Assembly (NCBI GenBank): GCA_016787065.1
Contig: JAEUVD010000020.1
Coordinates: 1 to 64,000, forward strand
From: Chitinophagaceae bacterium
GTDB lineage: Bacteria; Bacteroidota; Bacteroidia; Chitinophagales; Chitinophagaceae
Reading direction: 5' to 3'
Length of the DNA: 64,000 nucleotides
The translations under genes were made by a program, and so were the position numbers. Under the pieces are notes generated by a model that was not told the origin of the DNA, searched no databases, and saw only the letters and a program-made list of their open reading frames with translations. Shown here in pieces: positions 1-9,912 of this stretch; the first letter of the stretch is position 1, and every line of letters starts with the position of its first letter.

Positions 1-1
1 G

Positions 2-100
2 GTTTTGTCGGAGTACTTTTTTGAGAAGCCCGAGTTTCTTAATCGCAATCACCCCGTTTTATATCAAAAGCTTCGAACCATATTTGAACGTCATACATAG
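2..100 (+). CDS. 3' end of MtfA-like (M90) zinc peptidase
   Basis: Only the last 32 codons and the TAG stop lie in the window. The reading frame beginning at base 2 gives a peptide starting VLSEYFFEKPEFL and ending LRTIFERHT. The SEYFFxxPxxL block followed by a YxxL near the C-terminus is typical of the end of the MtfA/DgsA anti-repressor family, cytoplasmic zinc-dependent peptidases of MEROPS family M90. The catalytic HExxH would lie upstream, outside the window, so activity cannot be judged. Identification rests on this short tail and is moderately confident. Confidence 0.6.
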   Translation, partial: VLSEYFFEKPEFLNRNHPVLYQKLRTIFERHT

Positions 101-191
101 CAGTGTGGTGGTTATTAAGTTAGCGAAATCTTAAAATAGAAGCTTAACGGAATTAATCTTAAATCGATGGCCAGAGATTTACGATTTCGGT

Positions 192-199
192 TACCTTTG
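192..199 (+). promoter_or_regulatory. Bacteroidota -7 promoter element (TACCTTTG) for ompH
   Basis: Exact match to TAnnTTTG, 20 nt before the ATG at 220. No TTG is seen at the expected -33 distance, so the call rests on the -7 element and its position. Confidence 0.5.
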
Positions 200-219
200 C
201 GCCCGTTAATAATAAAGGT

Positions 220-840
220 ATGAAATATGTTTCCATAGCACTGAGTGTGCTTGCATTAATTGGTGTTACGGTGTTATTCTTTAAAGGCGATAAATCAACA
301 AAACAAAAGCCGGTGGTAATTGCCAAAGACGCTTCAGGCAAAGAAGTAATCGCTTCCGGATCGCGTGTAGCATTTATTGACAGCGATACTTTAGAAGAAA
401 ACAATACCTATTTCCAAAAAAAGAAAAAGGAAATAGAACAATTAGATGCGGCTAATCAAGCGCAGTTGAAAAAGGAATATGGAACCTTGGAAGGTGAAAT
501 GGCTGCATTTCAACAAAAAATTCAATCAGGAAATATCGATGAAAAAGAAGGTGTAGCAACACGCGACCGCTTACTGGGGAAGCAAGCGGCGTTAGATAAA
601 AAACGTGAATCGATGGGTTCTTCATTAGAAAAACAAACCGATGATTTTAGAGAAGCTTGGAGTGAAAATGTTCGTGAAAAAGCAAAAGAGTACGCCGAGG
701 AAAATGGTTATGACGTTATTTTATTAGGAAACAGAACCGGTAACGGGGTGATTTATTTTAAAGAAGAAATGGATATTACCAAAGACATGATAAAAATTAT
801 GGAAGAAATTGGCGAAATAAAATCTAAACCAAAAAAGTAA
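220..840 (+). CDS. OmpH/Skp family periplasmic chaperone
   Basis: A 206-residue protein. A hydrophobic N-terminal segment (about residues 3-21) is followed by a short polar stretch, the Skp-like opening RVAFIDSDTL (about residues 49-58), a long charged helical region rich in K, E and Q (about 65-150), and a C-terminal segment YDVILLGNRTGNGVIYF. That order is typical of OmpH/Skp proteins, which hold unfolded outer-membrane proteins in the periplasm. No clear signal-peptidase site follows the hydrophobic segment, so the protein may stay anchored in the inner membrane with its coiled-coil arms outside. It is followed after 7 nt by tpiA and is probably co-transcribed with it, although the two functions are unrelated. 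Confidence 0.85.
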   Translation: MKYVSIALSVLALIGVTVLFFKGDKSTKQKPVVIAKDASGKEVIASGSRVAFIDSDTLEENNTYFQKKKKEIEQLDAANQAQLKKEYGTLEGEMAAFQQKIQSGNIDEKEGVATRDRLLGKQAALDKKRESMGSSLEKQTDDFREAWSENVREKAKEYAEENGYDVILLGNRTGNGVIYFKEEMDITKDMIKIMEEIGEIKSKPKK

Positions 841-847
841 ATCAATC

Positions 848-1618
848 ATGAGAAAGAAAATAGTTGCCGGAAACTGGAAAATGAATTTGAGCATTCAAGA
901 GGGTGCAAATTTAATTGATACTGTTTGTGCTCAAATGCCAACATTAAAAGAACATCAACAAGTAGTGTTTTGTGCGCCTTACACGCATTTGCATAACGCA
1001 CATCTAAGTTTGCAAAAAGCTTCTAAAAACAATACGTTTTTAGGAGCGCAAAATTGCAATCCGAATGCATCAGGGGCTTACACCGGTGAAATATCAATTG
1101 GTATGTTGAAAGAATGTGGCGTGAGTAATGTAATTATTGGTCATTCGGAACGTCGACAATACTTTAACGAAAGCAATGAATTTCTGAAACAAAAAACAGA
1201 TGCTTTACTTGCTCAGAACATGCAAGTTATTTTTTGTTGTGGCGAGCCACTCGAAATTCGAGAGGCAGGCACTCAAAACGATTATGTAGCAAAACAGTTA
1301 CAAGAAAGTTTGTTTCATGTAACTGCCGATCAATTGCAACAACAAGTTGTAATTGCGTATGAACCAATATGGGCTATTGGTACCGGTGTTACAGCTAGTA
1401 CCCAACAAGCGCAGGATATGCATTTTTTTATTCGAAGTTTACTTGCATCTACCTATGGTGCTGAGGTGGCTGCTAACATCACCATTCTGTACGGAGGAAG
1501 TTGCAATGCAAGTAATGCCGCCGAACTTTTTAGTTGTACTGATGTAGACGGAGGTTTAATTGGAGGTGCTGCACTGAAACCTGAAACGTTTTTACCGATT
1601 ATTGAAGCAATGGCTTAA
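848..1618 (+). CDS. tpiA: Triosephosphate isomerase
   Basis: A 256-residue TIM-barrel enzyme of the usual family length. It interconverts dihydroxyacetone phosphate and glyceraldehyde 3-phosphate in the cytoplasm (glycolysis and gluconeogenesis). All hallmark residues are visible: the substrate-binding Lys in GNWKMN (K11), the catalytic His in IIGHSERR (H99), the catalytic Glu in [10 protein letters not shown] (E172) with the flexible loop just after it, and the phosphate-binding YGGS and [11 protein letters not shown] segments near the C-terminus. The start ATG at 848 places GNWKMN at the expected N-terminal position. Its stop TAA shares one base with the hscA start (TAATG), which implies translational coupling. 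Confidence 0.97.
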   Translation: MRKKIVAGNWKMNLSIQEGANLIDTVCAQMPTLKEHQQVVFCAPYTHLHNAHLSLQKASKNNTFLGAQNCNPNASGAYTGEISIGMLKECGVSNVIIGHSERRQYFNESNEFLKQKTDALLAQNMQVIFCCGEPLEIREAGTQNDYVAKQLQESLFHVTADQLQQQVVIAYEPIWAIGTGVTASTQQAQDMHFFIRSLLASTYGAEVAANITILYGGSCNASNAAELFSCTDVDGGLIGGAALKPETFLPIIEAMA

Positions 1619-3474
1619 TGGCAAAAATTTCCATCAATATTGCAACCGGAAGTTTGCAACAAGAAGAGTTAATCGTAGGTATCGATTTAGGTACCACGAA
1701 TAGTTTGATTGCCATAATACATCCTGATACCAAAAAACCTATCGCACTGAAAGATGTGGACGATAAAGTATTGGTGCCTTCTGTAATTCATTTCGATGAA
1801 AATGGTAACATACAGGTTGGTACTACGGCGAAGGATTATTTGATTGAAGATGCCTCGAATACCATTTATAGTGTGAAGCGCTTATTGGGTAAATCGTATC
1901 AGGATATCGTGGATAAGAATGCTTACTTTTCTTACAAGATCATAGATCATGATGCGGATAGTTTGGTTAAAATTCAAATAGGGGAACAGTTTTATTCTCC
2001 CATTGAGCTTTCTTCATTTATTCTAAAGGAACTAAAGGAGCGTGCCGAACATGTGTTAAAACAACCAATTAGTAAATGTGTAATTACTGTACCAGCTTTT
2101 TTTAATGATGCTCAGCGACAAGCAACAAGAGATGCCGGAAAACTGGCGGGCTTAGAGGTACTTCGTATTATTAATGAACCCACTGCCGCAAGCTTAGCCT
2201 ATGGTATCGGTACGAGTATCAACGATACCAAACAAATAGCCGTGTATGATTTAGGTGGTGGAACATTTGATATCTCTATACTGCGCATAACGGAAGGTAT
2301 TTTTGATGTGCTAAGCACGCATGGTGATACCTATTTAGGGGGCGATGATTTGGATAAAGAAATAGTTCGATGGATACAAGAAAAATTGGCCTTATCGGAT
2401 CAACAATTATATGCCGATAAACAAGGTTATGCCGCCTTGCGTTTGGAGGCGGAAAACGCCAAGAAACAACTTTCTTACGATACTGAGTACACCTTCAAAC
2501 ATTCGAATCAGGAATTTACTTTATCACGCTCCGAATTTGAACAACGTATTCAACCAATCATTCAACGTACTATTCAATCGTGTGAACAAGCTTTACGCGA
2601 TTCCGGCTTAAGTAAACAACAACTTCAAGCAGTTGTGCTCGTTGGCGGAAGCAGTCGAGTTCCCTTGGTGAAAAAAATGGTAGCCGATTTTTTTGAACAA
2701 ACGCCGTATGATAATGTTAACCCCGATGAAGTAGTTGCTTTAGGTGCCGCTGTTCAAGCCGATATTTTGGCCGGAAATACCAAGGATATTTTATTGCTCG
2801 ATATTACCCCGTTAAGTTTGGGTATTGAAACGATGGGTGGTTTAATGGATGTATTAATACCCCGTAATACTAAAATTCCCGCTAAGGCAGGCCGACAATA
2901 CACTACGCAAAAAGATGGACAATCCGGCATCCGAATTTCGGTGTATCAGGGTGAGCGTGATTTGGTTAAAGATAATCGGAAGCTCGCTGAGTTCATTTTA
3001 AGTGGTATTCCATCTATGCCCGCAGGATTACCTAAAGTGGATATCCAGTTTATCTTAAACGCCGACGGGATTTTACAAGTACGTGCACGCGAACTTCGCA
3101 GTGGTATTGAACAAACCGTAGATATCAAACCGCAATTCGGGTTAACCGATGCTGAGGTGGAACAAATGTTACTTGATTCGATCATGCATGCTAAAGCCGA
3201 TATAGCGGAACGATCGGTTGTAGAAGCAATTACGGAAGCAGAAAATCTTATTCAACTTACCGAAAATTTTATGCATAAACATGAGGCCTTTATTGTTCCT
3301 GAAGAGCGCAGCGCTGCTATGCAAGCCATCGCCGTGTTGCAAGAAGCAATGCAGCAACGCGATAAGAATGCCATTATGCATGCTAATGAAGAATTGAATC
3401 GAATTTCATCTCCCTTTGCAGAACGGGTTATGGATGCAGCCGTTGCAGCAGCCCTAAAAGGAAAAACCGTTTAG
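1618..3474 (+). CDS. hscA: HscA-type Hsp70 chaperone
   Basis: A 618-residue Hsp70. The ATPase domain opens with GIDLGTTNS (about residues 21-29) and carries the adenosine/phosphate motifs [34 protein letters not shown] and [10 protein letters not shown]. The substrate-binding domain follows from about residue 395 ([16 protein letters not shown]). The length and the 20-residue N-terminal extension before GIDLGTTNS match HscA, which works with HscB on the IscU scaffold in Fe-S cluster assembly, rather than DnaK, which starts directly at GIDLGTT and ends in an acidic tail absent here. No hscB, iscU or fdx is adjacent; the gene is instead coupled to tpiA. A generic DnaK paralogue is the alternative. 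Confidence 0.85.
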   Translation: MAKISINIATGSLQQEELIVGIDLGTTNSLIAIIHPDTKKPIALKDVDDKVLVPSVIHFDENGNIQVGTTAKDYLIEDASNTIYSVKRLLGKSYQDIVDKNAYFSYKIIDHDADSLVKIQIGEQFYSPIELSSFILKELKERAEHVLKQPISKCVITVPAFFNDAQRQATRDAGKLAGLEVLRIINEPTAASLAYGIGTSINDTKQIAVYDLGGGTFDISILRITEGIFDVLSTHGDTYLGGDDLDKEIVRWIQEKLALSDQQLYADKQGYAALRLEAENAKKQLSYDTEYTFKHSNQEFTLSRSEFEQRIQPIIQRTIQSCEQALRDSGLSKQQLQAVVLVGGSSRVPLVKKMVADFFEQTPYDNVNPDEVVALGAAVQADILAGNTKDILLLDITPLSLGIETMGGLMDVLIPRNTKIPAKAGRQYTTQKDGQSGIRISVYQGERDLVKDNRKLAEFILSGIPSMPAGLPKVDIQFILNADGILQVRARELRSGIEQTVDIKPQFGLTDAEVEQMLLDSIMHAKADIAERSVVEAITEAENLIQLTENFMHKHEAFIVPEERSAAMQAIAVLQEAMQQRDKNAIMHANEELNRISSPFAERVMDAAVAAALKGKTV

Positions 3475-3592
3475 GGAATTTCAACCTTATAGTGAGGGGT
3501 AAATTATGACATCAATCCAATAGCAAGTTTTCATTTTTCAAGAGGTCAGAAGGATAAAATGATAAATGTAATTTGCAATTCATTTAAGACTT

Positions 3593-3600
3593 TATATTTG
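3593..3600 (+). promoter_or_regulatory. -7 promoter element (TATATTTG) for yebC
   Basis: Match to TAnnTTTG ending 4 nt before the ATG at 3605, with a TTG about 17 nt upstream as the -33 element. The start codon therefore lies at or very close to the expected transcription start. The coordinate may be off by one base. Confidence 0.65.
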
Positions 3601-3604
3601 CGCC

Positions 3605-4315
3605 ATGGGACGAATTTTTGAAGTACGTAAAAGCGCCATGTTTGCCCGTTGGGATAAAATGGCAAAGAACTTTACCCGCATTGGAAAGGAAATTGCCATT
3701 GCTGTAAAAGCCAGTGGGCCCGACCCCGATAATAATCCTGCGCTTCGTCGTTGCTATCAGAATGCCAAGGCATGTAACATGCCTAAAGACCGAGTTGAGG
3801 CGGCTATTAAACGTGCAATGGGTAAGGATACCCAGAATTATGAAGAGATTTTATATGAAGGATATGGTCCGCATGGCGTAGCCATTTTGGTTGAAAGTGC
3901 TACGGATAATAATACCCGAACGGTTGCTAATGTTAGAGCGCATTTTAATAAAGGAAATGGGGCCTTAGGTAACAGTGGCTCTGTGGTATTTAATTTTAGT
4001 AGAATGGGTGAATTTAAAATCAAAGGCGACGGTATTAATGCTGAAGAATTTGAATTAGAAGGTATCGACTATGGATTAGAAGAAATTGGTGAAGACTCAG
4101 AAGGAAATATTATTCTTCGAACAAGTTTTACCGATTTCGGAAGAATGGCCGATTTTCTCGATAGCAAAAATATTGAGCCATTAAGTAACGGACTTACTTA
4201 TATACCTGGAAGTACAGTGGAGTTAGATGATGCGCAAGCAGAAGAAGTGCTTAAATTGGTAGATCGTTTGGAACAAGATGATGATGTTCAAAAAGTGTAT
4301 CATAATCTGAAATAG
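3605..4315 (+). CDS. YebC/PmpR family protein
   Basis: A 236-residue member of the YebC/PmpR (TACO1) family. It opens with MGRIFEVRKSAMFARWDKMAK, a variant of the usual MAGHSKWxNIKHRK beginning. The family-typical blocks NPALRRCYQNAKACNMPKD, AIKRAMGK, YEGYGPHGVAILVE, NNTRTVANVRAHFNKGNG, and LGNSGSVVFNF follow, and it ends in DRLEQDDDVQKVYHN. Family members were described as DNA-binding regulators, and more recent work ties them to relief of ribosome stalling at proline stretches; the sequence alone does not decide. It is monocistronic, with its own promoter. The opening GRIFEVRK type is common for Bacteroidota members. Confidence 0.93.
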   Translation: MGRIFEVRKSAMFARWDKMAKNFTRIGKEIAIAVKASGPDPDNNPALRRCYQNAKACNMPKDRVEAAIKRAMGKDTQNYEEILYEGYGPHGVAILVESATDNNTRTVANVRAHFNKGNGALGNSGSVVFNFSRMGEFKIKGDGINAEEFELEGIDYGLEEIGEDSEGNIILRTSFTDFGRMADFLDSKNIEPLSNGLTYIPGSTVELDDAQAEEVLKLVDRLEQDDDVQKVYHNLK

Positions 4316-4752
4316 GAATTGCTATTTACTATTGTCCGACATACTTATGGAACGCTGATTTTTTAAGATTTTTAAGATCACTTATGATTTTATCGAAGAA
4401 ACTGTATCCTTCCGAAATGTGTATGAATATTGATCTTAAAGCCTAAGGCGAAAATCATGCTAAAATCCTTCATCCAACTGAATCATAACAATCCAAAAAA
4501 AAAAATCCGCGTTCTAAAGGAATGTATGGGGTCGTTAATTGATTTCTTTTAATAATCAATATCCATTAGTATTTTAAGATGGTGATGGAATTTATTACGG
4601 ACAATAATAATTGCCATTTTCTATCTTTATTAATGATGTTGTTCAGTAAGCTCCATCTCTTTCTATAATCTTAAAGAGATTGCGAATTTAAACATCGCTG
4701 AATGTATGAAGTTCAAATCCGGTTGCTTACATTTATCGTTTAAATTCTACGC
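4316..4752. other. Intergenic region, 437 bp, no gene
   Basis: No credible coding frame is seen on either strand. Its only recognisable content is the inverted-repeat element at 4350-4515, listed separately. The rest is AT-rich with no clear -7 element close to the following ATG at 4753. Confidence 0.6.
4350..4515. repeat. Degenerate inverted-repeat element (GAACGC-GATTTTT ends)
   Basis: The left end reads GAACGCTGATTTTTTAAGAT and continues to a CTTATGATT at 4381-4389. The reverse complement of the right end (4481-4515) reads GAACGCGGATTTTTTTTTTT and likewise continues to TTATGATT. The two ends thus form diverged terminal inverted repeats of about 35-39 bp enclosing about 90 bp. No open frame is inside. 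From general experience, GAACGCGGATTTTTATGATT-like palindromic repeats are scattered in intergenic regions of many bacterial genomes, Bacteroidota included. This looks like a decayed, non-autonomous copy. Confidence 0.55.
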
Positions 4753-6123
4753 ATGAAGAATATGTTTTTTACGCTGTTGGTTCTAGCCACATTTAATTCA
4801 TTGCTTGCACAAAAAAAGGATAGTGCGGTTATCCGTCAAATCTCCAATCATATTCTTACAAATCATACGTGTTATGAAGATCTTCGATATTTATGTAAAC
4901 ATATTGGTCATCGACTAAGTGGTTCGCCACAAGCCGAACAAGCTGTTGCTTGGGGGAAGAAGGTTTTAGAAGATGCCGGATGTGATAAAGTCTTTCTTCA
5001 AGAAGTTATGGTACCTCATTGGGTTCGTGGAAAGGAGGAAGCATATGTTCTAACGCCGCAAGGTAAAAAAATACCAATGGTCATTTCATCCTTAGGTAAT
5101 GCGGTAGGTACCGGTGAGCGTGGTTTGCATGCCACCTTAATTAAAGTGGATCATGTAGATGAATTGAAACGACTAACCCGTAAAGATGTTGAAGGTAAAA
5201 TTGTGTTTTTTAATTATCGTTTCGATCAAACCAATATCAATACCTTTAATAGTTATGGTCCTTGTGTTTATTATCGTTGGGGAGCTCCAAGTGAAGCGGC
5301 GAAGTTAGGAGCAGCCGGTGTGGTAATTCGTTCTGTAAGTTCGGCATTCGATGATAAACCGCATACGGGAAGTATGCGTTATGATAAAAAATATCCAGCC
5401 ATTCCGGCTGTTTCTATTGGTAATACAGAAGCCGATAAATTGGAAGCAATGTTCAAAGAAAAAAAATCACCTGAGTTTTATATGAAAACCACCTGTGAGA
5501 TGTTAGCAGATGTAAAATCATATAATGTGGTTGGTGAGTTTACCGGTTCTTCTATGCCGAAGGAAATTATTGTTTTTGGTGGTCATCTCGATTCATGGGA
5601 TATCGGAGAAGGCGCACATGATGATGGTGCCGGTGTTGTTCAAGCTATCGAAGTCATGCGCACATTTAAGCAACTTGGTATTCGACCTAAACGAACCATT
5701 CGCGCCGTTCTTTTTATGAATGAAGAAAATGGTTTACGCGGAGGTGTTCGTTATGCGGAATTAGCAGAGCAACATGCCGAGAATCATATCTTAGCCATTG
5801 AAAGTGATGCAGGGGGTGGAACTCCTTTTGGCTTTTCTATGTCGATGGATCCGATTAAACGAAAAAAAATTCAAAGTTGGGCTGAAATTTTCAGACCGTA
5901 TAATATTTACAATTTTGAAGAAGAAGGTGGTGGTGCAGATATTAGTCCGTTAAAAAATAAATTCAAAACACCTGTCATGGAATTACTTCCCGACTCGCAG
6001 CGATATTTCGATATGCATCACAGTGCAAACGATGTATTTGAAAATGTGCATCGTCGTGAACTTTGTTTAGGGGCCGTGGCCATGGCTGCTATGGTTTATA
6101 TGGTGAGCGAATATGGCTTATAG
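4753..6123 (+). CDS. Secreted M28 family zinc peptidase
   Basis: A 456-residue exported peptidase with a signal peptide of about 19 residues ending SLLAQ. Residues of about 120-240 form an inserted PA-like domain (ISSLGNAVGT to AVSIGN). The catalytic domain carries the M28 ligands: H278 and D280 in GGHLDSWD, bridging D290 in HDDGAG, general base E324 and ligand E325 in MNEENG, D352 in IESDAGGG, and H422/H423 in MHHSAND. The layout resembles carboxypeptidase Q (plasma glutamate carboxypeptidase) and related Bacteroidota aminopeptidases, so it probably trims peptides in the periplasm or outside the cell. No T9SS sorting domain is present at the C-terminus. Confidence 0.9.
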   Translation: MKNMFFTLLVLATFNSLLAQKKDSAVIRQISNHILTNHTCYEDLRYLCKHIGHRLSGSPQAEQAVAWGKKVLEDAGCDKVFLQEVMVPHWVRGKEEAYVLTPQGKKIPMVISSLGNAVGTGERGLHATLIKVDHVDELKRLTRKDVEGKIVFFNYRFDQTNINTFNSYGPCVYYRWGAPSEAAKLGAAGVVIRSVSSAFDDKPHTGSMRYDKKYPAIPAVSIGNTEADKLEAMFKEKKSPEFYMKTTCEMLADVKSYNVVGEFTGSSMPKEIIVFGGHLDSWDIGEGAHDDGAGVVQAIEVMRTFKQLGIRPKRTIRAVLFMNEENGLRGGVRYAELAEQHAENHILAIESDAGGGTPFGFSMSMDPIKRKKIQSWAEIFRPYNIYNFEEEGGGADISPLKNKFKTPVMELLPDSQRYFDMHHSANDVFENVHRRELCLGAVAMAAMVYMVSEYGL

Positions 6124-6172
6124 CCTTCACGAATTATTTGGGTAACATCGCAATCGAACCTACATTTATGCC

Positions 6173-9100
6173 ATGTTATTCATGAAACGCACAACACACG
6201 TTCTAACCTTCGTTTTAACAATTTTAACCAACCTGCTTTACGCACAGGTACCAACAGACAAAGCGATCTTTTGGGAAATTACAAGTCCTGGAAGTACAAA
6301 GCCATCCTATCTCTACGGAACAATGCATGTAAGCAAGAAGGTTGCATTTCGTTTACCGGATAAATTTTATGATGCAATCAAGGAGGTGGATGTGGTTGCA
6401 TTAGAAAGTAATCCGGAAACATGGAATGAGGCACTCGACCAATCGGAGGATATTCAAACGCTTTATGATCTTACTTATATCGGTTTAGGCGCTTCCTTAA
6501 ATTATAACAAGCCGTACTATTCAACCATCTATAATATCAAACCGGTTACAAATTCCATTTTGGCATCGGAGTTAAGTTATGAACCCCATTCGGCCAATGA
6601 ATTGCTTTTCCGTTCTTACGGGTTGCAAAAGAACTTTGAAGAGGATACCTACCTTGATTTATACATCTATAAAACAGGAAAAAAATTCGGAAAGCCAATA
6701 GCGAGTTTAGAAAATGTACTGTGGTCTATGATTACGGTTGTAAAAGCATCATTTGAAACAACTTCTAAAAAGAATACCAAGCCTTACGAGGGAGATATCA
6801 TGAAGGATATGGAAGATGCATACCGCGATCAAGATTTGGCAAAATTGGATAGTATTCAAAAAGCATCTGCTCGAAGCGAAGGCTATTTACAAGGGTTATT
6901 ATATACGCGTAACGACACAATGTTTGCGAACTTGAATGCTCGAATAAAAGCAGGACAAGCCGTTTTCGCAGCCGTGGGAGCCGCTCATTTAGGTGGTGAA
7001 AAAGGACTGTTACGCAGATTTTTACAAGCAGGATATCATGTTAAACCTATTAAAGATGCCAGCAGGCTCGAGCCTTCCTCTAAAATATTAGCCTTAGATA
7101 CAGTTTACATGCCCGTTACGTTTAATCAACACTATAGTAAAGATTCAACCTTACGTTTTGTCGCTCCCGGTTATACATCTCGCAGTAGTCCTTTTGGAAA
7201 AGTAGAATACCTCAGTACCGACATGGTGAATGGGGTTTATTATTATATTGGCCGATTGAATACTTTTTCCGATTTAGGCGGCTTAACAACAAAACAGCTA
7301 GAACAAAAATTTGATAGTCTGTTGTTTGAGCATGTTAAAGGTACCATTCTCAATAAAGAGAAAATTACTTGGCAAGGTTATCCTTGTTTGCATGTGGTAA
7401 GTCGTACAAAAGATGGTAACTTACATAAGCAACGCATTATGATTACTCCCTTAGAAATTTTGTATTGTAAGGTGGTAGGTAAAGAAAGTTATTTTGCCAA
7501 ATACAATGTAGATACGTTTCTCACTAGTATTCAAATTAAATATAAAAAACAGATAGAGGTATTGAAACTCTCCGATGTGAGTGTGGCTATGCCTTTAAGT
7601 TTACTCGATCATCCTTTCCCTCGTATAGCATATAATGCCCCCGATTTTTTAGCACAAGGGGTTGATCAGGATGGCGATTATTTTCAATTGCTCAAGAATT
7701 ATACCGTACGACAATACGAACATGAAGAAGATACTTTTCATGTTGCCATGTGCGCTTTTTTTCTCCTCCGAGATTTGAAATTGAAACGGCTCGAACAAAC
7801 TTCACTTCGTGTAAAAGGGCTACCGGCAATTGATCTACTCGCTGAGAATAATTTGAAGAAGAAGGTATATATCCGTATCGTGCTTCGTGCCTCAAACATC
7901 TACTACCTCTTAGCTCGAACAGATAATAAACTCAAAGCGGAACGTTTTTTTAATTCCTTTGAACCAGTGCAGCAAGTTACCTTGGACATGGTTTGGTATA
8001 AAGATACCGCCAGAGCCTTCATGTTTAGAACAAATACTAAACCCTTAGCAGGTGAGCTAAGCGATGCTATTTTTAATCAGACTAACGAAGTGAAAGATCA
8101 TGGAGCCAAACGCAAAAATACGTATACCTGTGTGTTTGGTGATTACGATTTGGGCTATCAGCTTACAGTTTCCATGCAAGAATTTAATCTGTACGAATGT
8201 TATCCAACGATTGATTCGTTTTGGAATTCCTTGTTTGCCGAATTTAAACTGCAAAATGATCAGGATGAAAAAATGATCATCACGAAGAAAACATGGCAGC
8301 AAAGCGGACAGAATTTTATGCGTGTCGAAATAACAGATACCAATACACAGTGTAAATCAGTAACACAATTGGTTACAACCGGAAATAAACTACTTGCCAT
8401 GACAAGTTTTTATGATACTACGCAACAGTCGTTTCGTTACATTGATACTGCTTTAAATTCATTGAAATTTACGAAAGCAGAACCAAGCGTTTTAACTCTG
8501 TCGAAATTAGATACATTCTTTACGCATCTTCAATCTAAAGATTCTACAACGAAGGAGTATTTTTCACAGCATGAGAATTACCTTAACATTATACCCAGCG
8601 ATGAAAAAAAACTTATCGCCTTACTGGATACATCGGATATATTACGCAGGCGAGATGATGTTTATAATACCCTCTTATTTGAACTTAATCAATTTAAAAA
8701 TGCCGCAACACTTGATTTTATTAAGAAGGAATACCAGCGGAATGAAGATAATGCGGAGCGACAAGTACTCTTGCTCAATGTATTATCTACAAGAAACGAT
8801 ACGGCTTCCACCTTGCTATTTAAAGAGCTTATGATGGATATGCCACCGTTGGAATTTTCAGAGGATGATGACCCTGTTAATCATTATTTCGATACTCTTA
8901 GTTTGGCTAAATTATTGATGCCGGAATTTCTTGACTTAACCGACATCGATGATTATCGCTATGATGTCATCTATCTTACGAATGAACTTCTAAAAGAAAA
9001 ACGAATAGATAGCACACTTTATGCCAATAAAGTAACTTATTTTACGTTGAAAGGTAAAGAAGAAATTCGACGAAAAACTTCTCAGAAAAGTAGTTTGGAA

Positions 9101-9880
9101 CAACAGCAGCTTGAGGAAGAAGAAGATAAAGAGGAAGATAAAATATCCAATATTACGTCCGGTTTAGATGGTGTTTATGCCATTATAGATGAAGAAACAA
9201 GATTCCAAAGTGATATTAATTTCGGAGATTTTTATTTGATCAAAACATTTGCCAATTTGCTTAAACCTTATCAACAGCGAGAGCAAGTAAGAGAATTCTT
9301 TAGAAAGCTTGATAGTACAGGAAATAAAGACTTGAGATTTGATTTAGCATTAACCCAAGCTAAGAAAAAACTACCATTTAACGATAAAGTAATTTCGGAA
9401 TATGCAGCTCTTCCGAAGTACTGTTACAGCATTTTGCACTTATTTTATTTTAATGAAATTTGGAATAAACTGCCAATTAAGATTAACTCACAACAAGAAG
9501 TGGCAAAGCTTCGCGTGATGCAACATGCGGCTTTGAATGTAACGGATGAAATTAAGTTTGTAAATAAGGTATGGGTAAACAATGGTAGGGATAAAGGTTA
9601 TATCTACATATTTAAACATAAGAAGAAAAAGGATGCGAACTATTTGTACGATTTTACTGGCTTGTACAGTAAACAAGAAAACGATTATTTACCTAAACGC
9701 AGTCTAACAGTAAGTAATATTTCATTAGAGAAGAAAACGTATGAAGAGTTTGAGGCCGATGTATTGAATCAGATTCGCGTATTGAATAGAACCTATATTA
9801 CCCCGCAACAAATCGTGCTTGGAAAGGAGGAGGAATCGATGAACTGGATGGAAATGATGAATTCCATGCGCGAGAATTAA
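6173..9880 (+). CDS. Very large TraB/GumN family protein
   Basis: A 1,235-residue exported protein. A signal peptide ends at LLYAQ (about residue 25). The TraB/GumN signature follows: LYGTMH (about 47-52), VVALESN with E78, and AAVGAAHLGGEKGLLRRF around H272. TraB/GumN proteins (ChaN/Tiki-like fold) are putative metalloproteases and normally about 300 residues. Here some 900 further residues follow that I cannot assign; they hold helical, repeat-like stretches and an acidic LEEEEDKEEDK run near 9110-9140. An internal ATG at 6182 (MKRTTH) would give a more canonical signal peptide, but TACATTTA at 6161-6168 lies 4 nt before 6173, so both starts stay possible. The 520-residue gene downstream is 32 nt away and probably in the same transcript. 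Confidence 0.75.
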   Translation: MLFMKRTTHVLTFVLTILTNLLYAQVPTDKAIFWEITSPGSTKPSYLYGTMHVSKKVAFRLPDKFYDAIKEVDVVALESNPETWNEALDQSEDIQTLYDLTYIGLGASLNYNKPYYSTIYNIKPVTNSILASELSYEPHSANELLFRSYGLQKNFEEDTYLDLYIYKTGKKFGKPIASLENVLWSMITVVKASFETTSKKNTKPYEGDIMKDMEDAYRDQDLAKLDSIQKASARSEGYLQGLLYTRNDTMFANLNARIKAGQAVFAAVGAAHLGGEKGLLRRFLQAGYHVKPIKDASRLEPSSKILALDTVYMPVTFNQHYSKDSTLRFVAPGYTSRSSPFGKVEYLSTDMVNGVYYYIGRLNTFSDLGGLTTKQLEQKFDSLLFEHVKGTILNKEKITWQGYPCLHVVSRTKDGNLHKQRIMITPLEILYCKVVGKESYFAKYNVDTFLTSIQIKYKKQIEVLKLSDVSVAMPLSLLDHPFPRIAYNAPDFLAQGVDQDGDYFQLLKNYTVRQYEHEEDTFHVAMCAFFLLRDLKLKRLEQTSLRVKGLPAIDLLAENNLKKKVYIRIVLRASNIYYLLARTDNKLKAERFFNSFEPVQQVTLDMVWYKDTARAFMFRTNTKPLAGELSDAIFNQTNEVKDHGAKRKNTYTCVFGDYDLGYQLTVSMQEFNLYECYPTIDSFWNSLFAEFKLQNDQDEKMIITKKTWQQSGQNFMRVEITDTNTQCKSVTQLVTTGNKLLAMTSFYDTTQQSFRYIDTALNSLKFTKAEPSVLTLSKLDTFFTHLQSKDSTTKEYFSQHENYLNIIPSDEKKLIALLDTSDILRRRDDVYNTLLFELNQFKNAATLDFIKKEYQRNEDNAERQVLLLNVLSTRNDTASTLLFKELMMDMPPLEFSEDDDPVNHYFDTLSLAKLLMPEFLDLTDIDDYRYDVIYLTNELLKEKRIDSTLYANKVTYFTLKGKEEIRRKTSQKSSLEQQQLEEEEDKEEDKISNITSGLDGVYAIIDEETRFQSDINFGDFYLIKTFANLLKPYQQREQVREFFRKLDSTGNKDLRFDLALTQAKKKLPFNDKVISEYAALPKYCYSILHLFYFNEIWNKLPIKINSQQEVAKLRVMQHAALNVTDEIKFVNKVWVNNGRDKGYIYIFKHKKKKDANYLYDFTGLYSKQENDYLPKRSLTVSNISLEKKTYEEFEADVLNQIRVLNRTYITPQQIVLGKEEESMNWMEMMNSMREN

Positions 9881-9912
9881 CCGATATTCATGCGTTAATT
9901 GAACTACATTAC

